Positions 1 to 9,043 of a stretch of 64,000 nucleotides of DNA are shown here, in pieces. The stretch is from Paracoccus luteus (lineage in GTDB: Bacteria; Pseudomonadota; Alphaproteobacteria; Rhodobacterales; Rhodobacteraceae), in contig NZ_SDEA01000005.1 in assembly GCF_004522155.1 (NCBI RefSeq), positions 124,001-188,000 of the forward strand. The letters are read 5' to 3'. How positions within the stretch are numbered: position 1 is the stretch's first letter; every line of letters begins with the position of its first letter. The translations under genes were made by a program, and so were the position numbers. The notes under the pieces were generated by a model that was given only the letters and a program-made list of their open reading frames with translations, was not told the DNA's origin and made no database searches.

Positions 1-1051
<1,051 letters not shown>

Positions 1052-1096
1052 TCATCTATTCCTTTTCAGTTGGTTGAAAGCGAAACCTGCGAGGGA

Positions 1097-1384
1097 TCAG
1101 CCGATGATCCCGAGGATGTCGCTTTCCTTCATGATCAGCAGTTCTTCGCCGTCCAGCGTGACCTCGGTGCCCGACCACTTGCCGAACAGGATGCGGTCGC
1201 CGGCCTTGACGGACGGGGCGATCAGTTCGCCCGAATCCTTGCGCGCGCCTTGGCCCACGGAAACGATCTCGCCTTCGGCGGGCTTTTCCTTGGCGCTGTC
1301 GGGGATGATCAGGCCGCCCTTGGTCTTTTCGTCCGACTGGACGCGGCGCACCAGGACGCGGTCATGAAGAGGGGTGAAAGCCAT
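1097..1384 (-). CDS. groES: Co-chaperonin GroES, 10 kDa
   Basis: Lid of the GroEL chamber. The protein is 95 residues, the normal family length, starting [15 protein letters not shown] and containing the mobile loop region ([16 protein letters not shown]) that contacts GroEL. The frame is open 16 codons further upstream, but that extension would overlap the CIRCE operator and has no family counterpart, so the ATG at 1384 is chosen. It is the first gene of the groES-groEL operon. A consensus sigma70 promoter and a CIRCE element lie within 100 bp upstream. Confidence 0.98.
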   Translation of the reverse strand: MAFTPLHDRVLVRRVQSDEKTKGGLIIPDSAKEKPAEGEIVSVGQGARKDSGELIAPSVKAGDRILFGKWSGTEVTLDGEELLIMKESDILGIIG

Positions 1385-1418
1385 CGAAACACTCCGTTTC
1401 AGGTTGCAGTGTCTGCTG

Positions 1419-1445
1419 TTGGCACTCGACAACCATGAGTGCCAA
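1419..1445 (-). promoter_or_regulatory. CIRCE operator (HrcA binding site)
   Basis: Perfect inverted repeat TTGGCACTC-N9-GAGTGCCAA located 35 bp upstream of the groES ATG and immediately downstream of the promoter. The classical consensus is TTAGCACTC-N9-GAGTGCTAA; here position 3 is G with the compensating C in the other arm, so the pairing is kept. HrcA would repress groESL here until heat shock. The hrcA gene is not in the window. Confidence 0.93.
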
Positions 1446-1452
1446 TGGCGCC

Positions 1453-1481
1453 CATCTAGGGTGGACGGCAGCGCCTGTCAA
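1453..1481 (-). promoter_or_regulatory. groESL promoter
   Basis: On the minus strand, -35 TTGACA (1481-1476), a 17-bp spacer and -10 TAGATG (1458-1453). Transcription would start near 1446, right at the edge of the CIRCE repeat, so bound HrcA would block initiation or clearance. This is among the closest matches to the sigma70 consensus in the window. Confidence 0.8.
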
Positions 1482-1529
1482 CACGGGCGGGGGCATGTTC
1501 GGGCACGGTTTCCGCTTTGCGGCAGCCGC

Positions 1530-1952
1530 TCAGCGACGGCGCAGATGGGCCGGGAAATCGATCTTGGGGCAGCGGTCCTGGACCACCGTCAGCCCGGCCC
1601 CGCGCGCCTTGGCCGCGGCGCCCTCATGGCGCACGCCGATCTGGGTCCAGATGGTCCGCAGGCCCGGCAGCGCCGCCATCGCCTCGTCCACGATGGCGGG
1701 AACGGCGTGGGACTGGCGGAACACGTCCACCATGTCCACCTGAATGTCGGACGGGATGTCGGACAGGGTGGCATAGACCGGCTCGCCCAGGATGGTCTGG
1801 CCGGCATGGCCGGGGTTGACCGGCACGATGCGATAGCCGCTGGCCTGCAGGAACCGCGCGACGCCGTGGCTGGGCCGTTCCGGCTTGGGCGACAGCCCGA
1901 CCACGGCGATGGTCTTCGTCTCGCGCACGATGCGGGCGATGTCGTCAGTCAT
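1530..1952 (-). CDS. CoA-binding domain protein (YccU-like)
   Basis: 140-residue Rossmann-fold protein of the small CoA-binding family (CoA_binding_2), related to the N-terminal domain of succinyl-CoA ligase alpha subunits. The nucleotide-binding segment VVGLSPKPERPSHGVARFL lies at about residues 18-36, followed by VPVNPGHAGQTILGEPVYATL and a conserved IWTQIGV segment. Family members bind CoA or act as accessory acyl-CoA-binding proteins; the exact substrate is unknown. It is a single gene on the minus strand just downstream of a strong terminator, so it probably has its own promoter. Confidence 0.85.
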   Translation of the reverse strand: MTDDIARIVRETKTIAVVGLSPKPERPSHGVARFLQASGYRIVPVNPGHAGQTILGEPVYATLSDIPSDIQVDMVDVFRQSHAVPAIVDEAMAALPGLRTIWTQIGVRHEGAAAKARGAGLTVVQDRCPKIDFPAHLRRR

Positions 1953-1974
1953 GGCGGTCTCCTGTCGCTGCAGT

Positions 1975-2002
1975 AAAAAGCGCCCGGCACGGGGCCGGGC
2001 GC
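1975..2002 (-). terminator. Strong intrinsic terminator
   Basis: Minus-strand hairpin with a 9-bp perfect G/C stem (1980-1988 with 1994-2002) followed by five U (1979-1975). It lies 133 bp past the YHS gene stop and just upstream of the CoA-binding gene. It can end the YHS transcript, or a separate short RNA made from 2003-2135. Confidence 0.85.
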
Positions 2003-2110
2003 AAGTCGCGGAACGAGGGACAGTGATCTGAACACGACCGTTCCGTGGTCATGTTCCCCACACAAATGCGCATCGCCGCCCCTAAGTTCCAGTGCTGTCG
2101 CGCCAATGTG
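1975..2110 (-). ncRNA. Possible small RNA or structured 3' UTR
   Basis: The minus-strand stretch between the YHS gene and the CoA-binding gene holds two strong hairpins in a row: a 10-bp stem at 2030-2056 (arms 2047-2056 and 2030-2039, one G-U pair, 7-nt loop) and the intrinsic terminator at 1975-2002. The upstream end is not defined because no clear promoter is visible. It may be a 3'-UTR-derived small RNA or simply the structured tail of the YHS messenger. No known RNA family is recognised. Confidence 0.35.
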
Positions 2111-2135
2111 ATCGCAAAGGCCGTGCCGCGCCGGT

Positions 2136-2588
2136 TCAGCGGCCCAGCCGCTTCCACGCGTCGGTCGCGCGGGCCACGATGCCTTCGGGATCGGCCCGCA
2201 TGGCGGCGCGGGCGGCCGCATCGCGTGTCAGATAGATCCGCTGCCCCACCACGACGAACTGCGCGGGATCGCCCGGTTCCTTGCGGCCGTCGGCCAGCGA
2301 GACGGCGCACAGCCCGCCCATCGCCGGGGCATAGGCGCGGGGGTTGGATTCAAAGGTCTGGCGGTTCGTCTCGTTGGCGAAATGCCAGCTTGCGCCGCGC
2401 CAGTGGGTGACGATGTCGGGGCGCCCGCCGACCGCGCGGCCGCTGTCGCGCAGACTGACCGCGTCGATGCCGTTCAATGCGGCATGCTGCGCCGCCGCCG
2501 GCGTCGCCAGCGCCAGCCCGGCCGCCAGCAGGGCGGCAGGCAGGCGGCGCAGCGTGTGGGGCAGGGATGGCGTGGCGGGGCGTGGCAT
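2136..2588 (-). CDS. Secreted YHS-domain protein
   Basis: 150-residue protein with an N-terminal signal peptide (hydrophobic LPAALLAAGLALATPAAAQ, cleavage near residue 35) and a YHS-type domain. The domain shows NGIDAVSL, HWRGASWHFANETNR and AMGGLCAVSLADG. YHS domains are small, often metal-associated modules; this exported version is common in Rhodobacteraceae as an uncharacterised periplasmic protein. The ATG at 2588 is chosen because the upstream open extension of 30 codons would hide the signal peptide. It stands alone between the rlmB gene and the small-RNA/terminator region. Confidence 0.75.
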   Translation of the reverse strand: MPRPATPSLPHTLRRLPAALLAAGLALATPAAAQHAALNGIDAVSLRDSGRAVGGRPDIVTHWRGASWHFANETNRQTFESNPRAYAPAMGGLCAVSLADGRKEPGDPAQFVVVGQRIYLTRDAAARAAMRADPEGIVARATDAWKRLGR

Positions 2589-2698
2589 CAACCCGATGTG
2601 GCACCCGCCCGGCGCGCGCGCAACGCCGTCGCGCGCCCTCTCGCGCCGATGTGACGGTTCGTGCGGCGGCCGCGCCACAGTGCGGCGCGGCAGGGGGA

Positions 2699-3517
2699 TC
2701 AGCGGTTCAGGCTGGCCGCATACAGCGCGACCGCGGCCGCGTTCGACACGTTCAGCGATCCGAACCCTGCCGCAAAGGGGATGCGGACCACGCGGTCGCA
2801 GGTGTCCAGCGTCTTTTCGCGCAGGCCCGGCCCCTCGGCCCCCAGCACCAGGCAGATGGCGCGGCTGCCCAGCGTCTCCAGCGCCTCGGGCAGGGTCGCC
2901 TCTCCGGTGCCGTCGAGGCCGAGGACGACATAGCCCATCGCTTTCAGCTCGGTCAGCGCGTCGGCAAGGTTGGTGACCCGCAGATAGGGCTGGCGTTCCA
3001 GCGCGCCCGACGCGGTCTTGGCCAGCGCCCCGGTTTCGGGGGCGGCGTGGCGGGCGGTGGCCACGACCGCGCGCGCGCCGAACACCTCGGCCGAACGCAG
3101 GATCGCGCCGACGTTGTGCGGATCGGTCACGCGGTCCAGCGCCACGACCAGCGGCCGCGCGCCGCCCGCGCCGGCGGCGGCCACATCGGCAAGCGATCCC
3201 CAGGCCAGCGGCTTGACCTCAAGCGCGGCGCCCTGATGGACGCTGTCGGGGGCCAGCGGCGCGGCGCGGTCGAATGTGCGGGCGTCCACGATTTCGGGCG
3301 CCATCCCCGATGCCGCCACGGCCTCGCCCAGCCGGTCGGCGGCGTTGCGGGTCAGGACAAGGCGCAGACGCTGGCGCGCCGGGTTCGCCAGCGCGTCGCG
3401 GACGGCGTGCAGCCCGAACAGCCACACGGTTTCCGCCGCGGCGGCGCGGCGCGCGCGTTCCTTGTCGATCACCCAGGTGGGCTTTTTCGTTTTCGCGGGG
3501 CGGGGCGGCTGGGTCAT
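2699..3517 (-). CDS. rlmB: 23S rRNA 2'-O-methyltransferase RlmB/TrmH family
   Basis: 272-residue SPOUT methyltransferase that transfers a methyl group from SAM to a ribose 2'-OH, by similarity G2251 of 23S rRNA. The three SpoU motifs are visible: DPHNVGAILRSAEVFGA, VLGAEGPGL and SLNVSNAAAVALY. The N-terminal substrate-binding domain starts near VWLFGLHAVRDAL. The ATG at 3517 fits the family start; a much longer open frame upstream is antisense to tRNA-Tyr and the next gene and is rejected. It is transcribed divergently from tRNA-Tyr. Confidence 0.92.
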   Translation of the reverse strand: MTQPPRPAKTKKPTWVIDKERARRAAAAETVWLFGLHAVRDALANPARQRLRLVLTRNAADRLGEAVAASGMAPEIVDARTFDRAAPLAPDSVHQGAALEVKPLAWGSLADVAAAGAGGARPLVVALDRVTDPHNVGAILRSAEVFGARAVVATARHAAPETGALAKTASGALERQPYLRVTNLADALTELKAMGYVVLGLDGTGEATLPEALETLGSRAICLVLGAEGPGLREKTLDTCDRVVRIPFAAGFGSLNVSNAAAVALYAASLNR

Positions 3518-3604
3518 CGTGGCTCCGGCATGGGTGGTTCTGTCTGCGCGCGGGGGCGGCGCGCTGCAAGCCGGAATTGCAGGCGCTTGGCCCCCGATTC
3601 CCGC

Positions 3605-3633
3605 TTGACCCCTGCACGGGGCGCGGCTAATCA
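3605..3633 (+). promoter_or_regulatory. tRNA-Tyr promoter
   Basis: TTGACC (3605-3610), exactly 17 bp, then TAATCA (3628-3633), which places the start 5-6 bp before the tRNA at 3645. This is a good sigma70-type match in the right position. Confidence 0.65.
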
Positions 3634-3644
3634 CCCCCGGCGTC

Positions 3645-3728
3645 GGGCGACGTGCTGCAAGGTGCGGCAGCGGACTGTAACTCCGCCGGGGAGACCCATG
3701 CCTGGTTCGATTCCAGGGTCGCCCACCA
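3645..3728 (+). tRNA. tRNA-Tyr (anticodon GTA)
   Basis: Full class II tRNA fold. The acceptor stem GGGCGAC pairs with GTCGCCC, the D arm is GCTG/CGGC, and the anticodon stem GCGGA/TCCGC encloses loop CTGTAAC with anticodon GTA. A long variable arm with a GGG/CCC stem (expected for bacterial tRNA-Tyr) is followed by T arm CCTGG-TTCGATT-CCAGG. The 3' ACCA is encoded. The next gene begins 58 bp downstream. Confidence 0.95.
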
Positions 3729-3786
3729 CCCCGCTTTTCAGCGGTGCGGGACGCGGGAATGTCACCCGCAGCACAAAGGCCCATCC

Positions 3787-5271
3787 GTGACGAAAGCGCC
3801 CAGACCGCCCGCAGGCGGCACCGCCGACACCTCGCAACCCGCCGCCGCATCGCTGGACCGAGAGGCCCGCCGCGCCGCCCGCATCGCCGAGCGCGAGGGC
3901 AAGCGGGCCGCGCGCGAAGCGGAACGCGCCGCGCGGCGAGAGGCCAGGCGGGCGGACGCATCGAGCGGCGGCGAAACGCCGGGCGTCGCGTCAACGAACG
4001 TTGCGGGGGAGAAGGCTGCCGGGTCAGCCGAGGCTGCCAAACCGGCCGACGCTGTAAAGGCTGCAAAGACGGCGAAGGCTGCAAAGACAGCAAAGGTTGC
4101 CAAGCCGGAAAAGGCTGCAAAGACGGCAGAGGCTGCAAAGACCGCAAAGGCTGCCGAGCGGGCGAAGGCTGCGAATCCAGCCCAGCCCTCCAAACCCCCA
4201 CACTCTGCGGCGACCGCAGTGACCGCCGGCGTGGCGGATGGCTCCGCCCCCCAGCCGCCCGGTGACATTCCCCGCCCGCGCGCCCTTTCCCCTCAATTCG
4301 ACATCCTGATCGTGGCGCAGGGCGGCGGCATCGACCGCGAGGCGGCGATGCTGACGGCCAGCCTGCGCCGCAACGCGCCCGGTTTCCGCGGCCGGTTGAT
4401 CGTGGCCGAACCGCAGCCCTCGGGCGCGTGGGAAGGTGCCGACCCCCGCATGTCCGGCGCCGCGCGCGCGGCCCTGACCGACATGGGCGCCGACATCCGC
4501 CCCCTGCACGCGCATCATTTCGGCCGCAGCTATCCCCACGGCAACAAGATCGAGGCGCTGGCCCTGCCGGACCCCGGCCGCCCGTTCCTGTTCCTGGACA
4601 GCGACACCGTGGTGACGGGCGACATCGACGCGGTGCCGTTCGACTTTGCCCGCCCCACCGCCTCGATGCGGCGAGAGTTCACCTGGCCCGCGCCGCCGCT
4701 TTACGGCCCCGACATGGCCGCGATCTGGGACGCGCTTTATCGCCGGTTCGGGCTGGACATGGCGGGGTCGCTGGACCCGGCGCAGCCCGTGGACCACTGG
4801 GAACGGCATCTTTATTTCAACGCGGGCTGGTTCATCGGCGCCGACGCGGGTCCGTTCGGCCGCCGCTTCACGGACTGGGCGGTCGCCGTGCGCGACGAAC
4901 CCGGCGACGCGCTGGCCAGCCAGTCGCTGGACCCGTGGCTGGACCAGATCGTCCTGCCGCTGGTCATCCACAGCCTGGGGGGCGGGCGTCCGGGGCCGGA
5001 ACTGGCCGGGATGGACGGGGCGGTCACGACGCATTACCGCAACCTGCCGCTGCTGTATGCGCGCGGTCCCGCCGCCGCGGTGGACGAGATCGAGGCCATC
5101 GCCGCGCTGCCGCAGATCGCGCCGCTGCTGGACGGCTGGGCGCCCGCGCGGCTGATCCGCGACGGCATCGGGCGGCGCCGCATCGCGCCGATGTTCGCGG
5201 GCGAGCCCGTCCCCCCGCGCGAACAGGCGATCCGCCACCGCCTGCGGCAAGAGGATCTGTGGCTGGCCTGA
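3787..5271 (+). CDS. Glycosyltransferase-like protein with histone-H1-like N-terminal repeats
   Basis: 494-residue protein in two parts. Residues 1-170 are low complexity: a basic Arg/Ala-rich stretch (DREARRAARIAEREGKRAAR) and then seven tandem six-residue units of type KAAKTA (about residues 91-132), like bacterial histone-H1-like tails. Residues 175-494 form a globular domain with PFLFLDSDTVVTGDID, whose D271-S-D273 looks like the DxD metal/nucleotide-sugar motif of GT-A glycosyltransferases, plus HGNKIEAL and YFNAGWFIG. Family placement is by motif only; donor and acceptor are unknown. The GTG at 3787 follows an AAAGG ribosome site; starting further upstream would run into the tRNA. It lies upstream of hisB in the same direction. 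Confidence 0.6.
   Translation: MTKAPRPPAGGTADTSQPAAASLDREARRAARIAEREGKRAAREAERAARREARRADASSGGETPGVASTNVAGEKAAGSAEAAKPADAVKAAKTAKAAKTAKVAKPEKAAKTAEAAKTAKAAERAKAANPAQPSKPPHSAATAVTAGVADGSAPQPPGDIPRPRALSPQFDILIVAQGGGIDREAAMLTASLRRNAPGFRGRLIVAEPQPSGAWEGADPRMSGAARAALTDMGADIRPLHAHHFGRSYPHGNKIEALALPDPGRPFLFLDSDTVVTGDIDAVPFDFARPTASMRREFTWPAPPLYGPDMAAIWDALYRRFGLDMAGSLDPAQPVDHWERHLYFNAGWFIGADAGPFGRRFTDWAVAVRDEPGDALASQSLDPWLDQIVLPLVIHSLGGGRPGPELAGMDGAVTTHYRNLPLLYARGPAAAVDEIEAIAALPQIAPLLDGWAPARLIRDGIGRRRIAPMFAGEPVPPREQAIRHRLRQEDLWLA
4057..4182 (+). repeat. Seven 18-bp tandem units encoding KAAKTA-type hexapeptides
   Basis: Units are KAAKTA, KAAKTA, KVAKPE, KAAKTA, EAAKTA, KAAERA, KAANPA. The DNA is visibly less GC-rich than its surroundings because of the AAG, GCT and GCA codons. 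The in-frame 18-bp period allows copy-number change by slippage without breaking the downstream domain. Confidence 0.9.
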
Positions 5272-5334
5272 CAGCCGCGTTGCCCTGCGCCCCCGCGTCG
5301 GGCTAGTCAGGGGCACGCCACTGAAAGGTCCGCC

Positions 5335-5922
5335 ATGCGCCGCGCCACGATCACCCGCACCACCACTGAGACCGACATCACCGTTTCGGTGGACCTGGAC
5401 GGCACCGGCACGCACCAAAGCCGCACCGGCGTGGGGTTCTTCGATCACATGATCGACCAGCTGGGCCGCCATTCGTTGATCGACATCGACCTGGCGGCGA
5501 CCGGCGACCGCCATATCGACGACCACCACACGGTCGAGGATTGCGGCATCGCGCTGGGGCAGGCGCTGCGCGCGGCACTGGGCGACAAGCGCGGCATCCG
5601 CCGCTATGGCAGCTGTCACCTGGCGATGGACGACACGCTGGTGCGCGCCGCGCTGGACCTGTCGGGGCGGCCGTTTCTGGCGTGGGATGTCGATTTCCCC
5701 ACCGCCACGATCGGCAGCTTCGACACCCAGTTGGTGCGCGAGTTCTTCCAGGCCCTGTCGGTCCACGGCGGCATCACCCTGCACGTGGACCGGCTGCGCG
5801 GGTTCAACAGCCACCACATCGCCGAGGCGGCGTTCAAGGCCGTCGCCCGCGCCCTGCGCGAAGCGGTCGAGCCGGACCCTCGGCTGGGCGACGCGCTGCC
5901 CTCGACCAAGGGCGCGCTTTAG
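5335..5922 (+). CDS. hisB: Imidazoleglycerol-phosphate dehydratase
   Basis: Sixth step of histidine synthesis: dehydrates imidazole glycerol phosphate to imidazole acetol phosphate with Mn2+. At 195 residues this is the monofunctional length. The metal-binding histidine motifs are present as [30 protein letters not shown] and [20 protein letters not shown] ribosome site precedes the ATG. hisH follows 82 bp later on the same strand, so a hisB-hisH transcript is likely, but hisA, hisF and hisE, which usually follow in this family, are absent here. Confidence 0.97.
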   Translation: MRRATITRTTTETDITVSVDLDGTGTHQSRTGVGFFDHMIDQLGRHSLIDIDLAATGDRHIDDHHTVEDCGIALGQALRAALGDKRGIRRYGSCHLAMDDTLVRAALDLSGRPFLAWDVDFPTATIGSFDTQLVREFFQALSVHGGITLHVDRLRGFNSHHIAEAAFKAVARALREAVEPDPRLGDALPSTKGAL

Positions 5923-6004
5923 GGCGGACGAACAGTGGCCGGCCGGCGGCTTGCGCGAGGTCGGCGCCGCCGCTAACCGGGCGGCGGCAGCAAGAGGTGA
6001 CGGG

Positions 6005-6640
6005 ATGCGCGTGGCGCTTATCGACTATGACAGCGGGAACCTGCACTCGGCGGAAAAGGCGTTCGCGCTGGTCGGGCGCGATCGCGGGGCCGAGGTCGTC
6101 GTGACCGCCGACCCGGCCGTCGTCGCATCCGCCGACCGGATCGTGCTGCCGGGCGACGGGGCGTTTCCGGCCTGCCGCGCGTCGTTCGACGCGGTGCCCG
6201 GCATGATGAAGGCGCTGCAGCAGGCCGTGCTGGACCGCAAGGCGCCGTTTCTGGGGATCTGCGTCGGCATGCAGATGCTGGCCGATGTCGGCCATGAATA
6301 CCGCGAAACGCCCGGGTTCGGCTGGATCGGCGGCCGGATCGACCGCATCCGCCCCGCCGACCCCGGTCTGAAGGTGCCGCACATGGGCTGGAACGCACTG
6401 GAGATCCGGCGCGCCCATCCCTTGCTGGAGGGGATTTCCGGCGGCGACCACGCCTATTTCGTGCATTCCTGGCAGTTTCTGCCCGACAGCGGCGACGATC
6501 TGGTCGCGGCGGTCGATTATGGCGGCCCCGTCACCGCCATCGTGGCCCGCGACAACATCGCGGGCACGCAGTTTCACCCCGAAAAGTCGCAGGCGACCGG
6601 CCTGCGGCTGATCCGCAACTTCCTCGACTGGCAACCCTGA
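6005..6640 (+). CDS. hisH: Imidazole glycerol phosphate synthase, glutaminase subunit
   Basis: Class I glutamine amidotransferase that feeds ammonia to HisF in the fifth step of histidine synthesis. At 211 residues it is normal length. The nucleophile elbow PFLGICVGMQML puts the catalytic cysteine at residue 86, and GTQFHPEKSQ supplies the His/Glu of the triad. The ATG at 6005 starts MRVALIDYDSGNLHS, the family start. The partner hisF must be elsewhere, because a chemoreceptor gene follows convergently. Confidence 0.97.
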   Translation: MRVALIDYDSGNLHSAEKAFALVGRDRGAEVVVTADPAVVASADRIVLPGDGAFPACRASFDAVPGMMKALQQAVLDRKAPFLGICVGMQMLADVGHEYRETPGFGWIGGRIDRIRPADPGLKVPHMGWNALEIRRAHPLLEGISGGDHAYFVHSWQFLPDSGDDLVAAVDYGGPVTAIVARDNIAGTQFHPEKSQATGLRLIRNFLDWQP

Positions 6641-6663
6641 GGCGGTCCGGCCGGGGGGGGCGG

Positions 6664-6689
6664 GCGGCCGGGAAGCCCCGCCCGGCCGC
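6664..6689. terminator. G/C-rich hairpin between convergent hisH and chemoreceptor genes
   Basis: A 9-bp perfect stem (GCGGCCGGG at 6664-6672 with CCCGGCCGC at 6681-6689) and an 8-nt loop. There is no U-run on either side. It lies in the 103-bp gap between two converging genes, so it may act as a weak bidirectional terminator or mRNA 3'-end stabiliser. Confidence 0.4.
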
Positions 6690-6743
6690 GGGGGGGGCGC
6701 CTTGGCGGCGTGCGGCCCCACGCCGCGCCCGCGCCGGAACCCG

Positions 6744-8432
6744 TCATGCCGCGCGGCGCGCGGGCGGGGTCGCAAGCGCGGTGTCCTTGTCGGTGTGAAA
6801 GCGTTCCATCATCGCGCCCAGTTCCTCGATCTGCGACAGCAGCGATGCCGCGGCCGAGGCGTATTGCTCGGACATCGACAGGTTGGCCTGGTTCACGCCG
6901 TCCAGCTGCGCCAGCGCCTGCGAGACCTCGCGCACGCCGGTGGACTGTTCGGTCGTGGCATGGGCGATGCCGGTGATGTTCTCGACCACGCCGCTGACCG
7001 CCGTGCGGATCTGGTCCAGCGAGATGCCGGCGTCGCGCACCAGCTTGACGCCCGCCTTCACCTCGGTTTCGCTTTTCCCGATCAGGTCGGCGATGTTCTG
7101 GGACGCCTTGGCCGACTGCTGGGCCAGGTTGCGGACCTCGTTGGCGACGACGGCAAAGCCGCGCCCGACCTCGCCGGCGCGCGCCGCCTCGACCGCGGCG
7201 TTGATCGACAAAAGGTTGGTCTGGAAGGCGAAGCCCTCGATCACGCGGGTGAACTCGCCCATCTGCTTGGTGTGCTCGTCGATGCGCTCGATCGCGGCGA
7301 TGGCCTGGCCCACGACCTCGGCGCCCCGCAGCACCACGGCCTGCGCGTCGCGGGCGGCGGCGTCGGCGTCGCGCGCGGCCTGGCTGGTCATGGTGATGTT
7401 GCCCGAGATCTCCTCGACCGCGGCGGCGGTCTGTTCCAGCGACGCGGCCTGGCTTTCGCCCCGCCGCGCCAGGTCCGACGCGCCGCGCGCGATCTGCCCG
7501 GCCTCGCCGTTCATCTGTTCGGCGTGGCTGCGGATGTCGTCGGCCATGTGCGAAAAGCTGTCCAGCGTGGTGTTGAACTGCTCGCGCAGGCCTTCGAACT
7601 CGCCGGCGACGGTGTCGCCAAGGCGCGCGGTCAGGTCGCCGCGCGCCAGCCGCCCCAGCCCGTGGATCAGCGAATCGACCGCGGTCCGCCCCGCGGTGAT
7701 GTCGATCGCGATCTTCATCACGCTTTCCACGCACCCCACCTCGTCCAGGACCGGCACATAGCTGGCCGACAGCCAGACCGTCTGGCCCGACCGCGTGCGG
7801 CGCTGGAACTCGCCGCTGTGGCTGACGCCGCGCGCCAGATCGGCCCACAGCCGGGCATAGTCGGCGCCGTTCACCTCGGCCGAGGGCATGAAGATGCGGT
7901 GATGCCGTCCCCTGATCTCGTCCAGCGTATAGCCCATGAGGTTCAGGAAGCCCTCGTTCGCGGCCACGATCTCGCCGGTCGGCGTGAACTCCACGACGGC
8001 CTGCGACCGGGCCAGCGCATCCACCTTGCGGATGCCGCGCAGCGAGGTGCGCTTGGACCCGGTGATGTCGATGGCGAAGACCACGACCTGCGTCACCGTG
8101 CCGGTCGCGTCGCGCACGGGGGTATAGATGGCGCTGATCCAGAAGGGATGGCCGGCCTTGGCAATGCGCTTGAACTCGCCCACCTGGGTTTCGCCCGCCC
8201 GCAGGCGCGCCCAGAACTCGGGATGCGCCTTGGTCGTCTCGTCGTCGGGATCCATCAGCCGGGCCAGCGTCGATCCGACCAGCTCGTCCCGGCGGAACCC
8301 GCACATCTTGAGGTAGTTGTCGTTCACCTCGGTGATGACGCCGTCCATCGTGAAGGACAGGACCGACTGCACGGCCTCGATCGCGGTCATCGCCTGGTCG
8401 AGGTCGGGATGCGTAAACTTTCCGGCAGACAT
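6744..8432 (-). CDS. Soluble methyl-accepting chemotaxis protein with two PAS domains
   Basis: 562-residue cytoplasmic chemoreceptor. Two PAS sensor domains (about residues 15-125 and 140-250; the first ends in a PAC-like VVVFAIDITGSKR) are followed by a HAMP-like linker (about 255-310, LIHGLGRLARGDLTARL) and a methyl-accepting signalling domain. The domain has the hairpin-tip signature INAAVEAARAGEVGRGFAVVANEV near residues 405-430. No transmembrane segment is seen, so it senses an internal signal, perhaps oxygen or redox as in Aer-type receptors if a cofactor binds PAS. The ATG at 8432 has an AGGAG ribosome site. No other che or fla gene is nearby. Confidence 0.9.
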   Translation of the reverse strand: MSAGKFTHPDLDQAMTAIEAVQSVLSFTMDGVITEVNDNYLKMCGFRRDELVGSTLARLMDPDDETTKAHPEFWARLRAGETQVGEFKRIAKAGHPFWISAIYTPVRDATGTVTQVVVFAIDITGSKRTSLRGIRKVDALARSQAVVEFTPTGEIVAANEGFLNLMGYTLDEIRGRHHRIFMPSAEVNGADYARLWADLARGVSHSGEFQRRTRSGQTVWLSASYVPVLDEVGCVESVMKIAIDITAGRTAVDSLIHGLGRLARGDLTARLGDTVAGEFEGLREQFNTTLDSFSHMADDIRSHAEQMNGEAGQIARGASDLARRGESQAASLEQTAAAVEEISGNITMTSQAARDADAAARDAQAVVLRGAEVVGQAIAAIERIDEHTKQMGEFTRVIEGFAFQTNLLSINAAVEAARAGEVGRGFAVVANEVRNLAQQSAKASQNIADLIGKSETEVKAGVKLVRDAGISLDQIRTAVSGVVENITGIAHATTEQSTGVREVSQALAQLDGVNQANLSMSEQYASAAASLLSQIEELGAMMERFHTDKDTALATPPARRAA

Positions 8433-8544
8433 CGCATGCTCCTGAAGCCGAAGGGATTGACGGTGATTACCCGGCAAGCCCTAAGATTCGGTTGATGCGG
8501 GCCGATTTCCGGCCGTTTCCCTGAATGGCAGGTGATGCGCCGAT

Positions 8545-9039
8545 TCAGGGCACAGACGCAGGGGCGGGCGGCGAGGCAGCGCCGGTGTCGCCCGGCCCGA
8601 ACCGCGCGATCATCCGCGACAGGATCAGGTCGCGCGTCTCGCGGTATCTGGCCAGCGTGGCGTCGCGGCCCTCGGACAGGCCGCTGGGGTCCATGATCGG
8701 CCAGTATTCCACGTCCATGTGATAGACGCGGGTCATGTCCAGCGCCCGGCGCTGGCTGGCGGGCGACAGCGCCACGATCAGGTCGAACGTGCCCAGATCG
8801 TCGCCCCAGTCGCGCATCTCGTCAAAGCTGCGGACCCGGTGGCGGGCCAGCTCCACCCCGATCTCGGCGCAGACCGCCACCGCGAAGCCGTCGATCTCGA
8901 AGTCGCTTTTCACCCCCGCCGACTGCACATAGGCCCGCCGGCCATACAGTTTCTTCATGATCCCCTCGGCCATCGGCGAGCGAATCGCATTGTGGTCGCA
9001 ACAGAACAGAACCGACGAGGGAATCGCGCCGACGGTCAT
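8545..9039 (-). CDS. Low-molecular-weight phosphotyrosine phosphatase/arsenate reductase family protein
   Basis: 164-residue protein of the LMW-PTP fold. The phosphate loop CDHNAIRS (C14, R20) fits C-X5-R-S, and D117-P118 in MDPSG is in the position of the general acid. Usual low-Mr phosphatases have a glycine-rich loop (CxGNxCRS); the DHNAIRS variant is typical of the alphaproteobacterial subgroup next to hisD and UPF0262. It may dephosphorylate tyrosine or reduce arsenate; the sequence does not decide. It begins 4 bp after the UPF0262 stop, so the two are cotranscribed. Confidence 0.8.
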   Translation of the reverse strand: MTVGAIPSSVLFCCDHNAIRSPMAEGIMKKLYGRRAYVQSAGVKSDFEIDGFAVAVCAEIGVELARHRVRSFDEMRDWGDDLGTFDLIVALSPASQRRALDMTRVYHMDVEYWPIMDPSGLSEGRDATLARYRETRDLILSRMIARFGPGDTGAASPPAPASVP

Positions 9040-9043
9040 GAAC

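Noticed and set aside
4053..4190. CRISPR-like short regular repeats
   Set aside because: The 18-bp units are contiguous, have no spacers and are in frame inside a coding sequence.
4024..5817. 597-codon minus-strand frame opposite the glycosyltransferase-like gene and hisB
   Set aside because: Shadow frame with no domain; it covers hisB, which is unambiguous on the plus strand.
6653..6700. Possible phase-variable G-tract promoter between hisH and the chemoreceptor gene
   Set aside because: The G-runs are in the gap between converging 3' ends, where no promoter for either gene would act.
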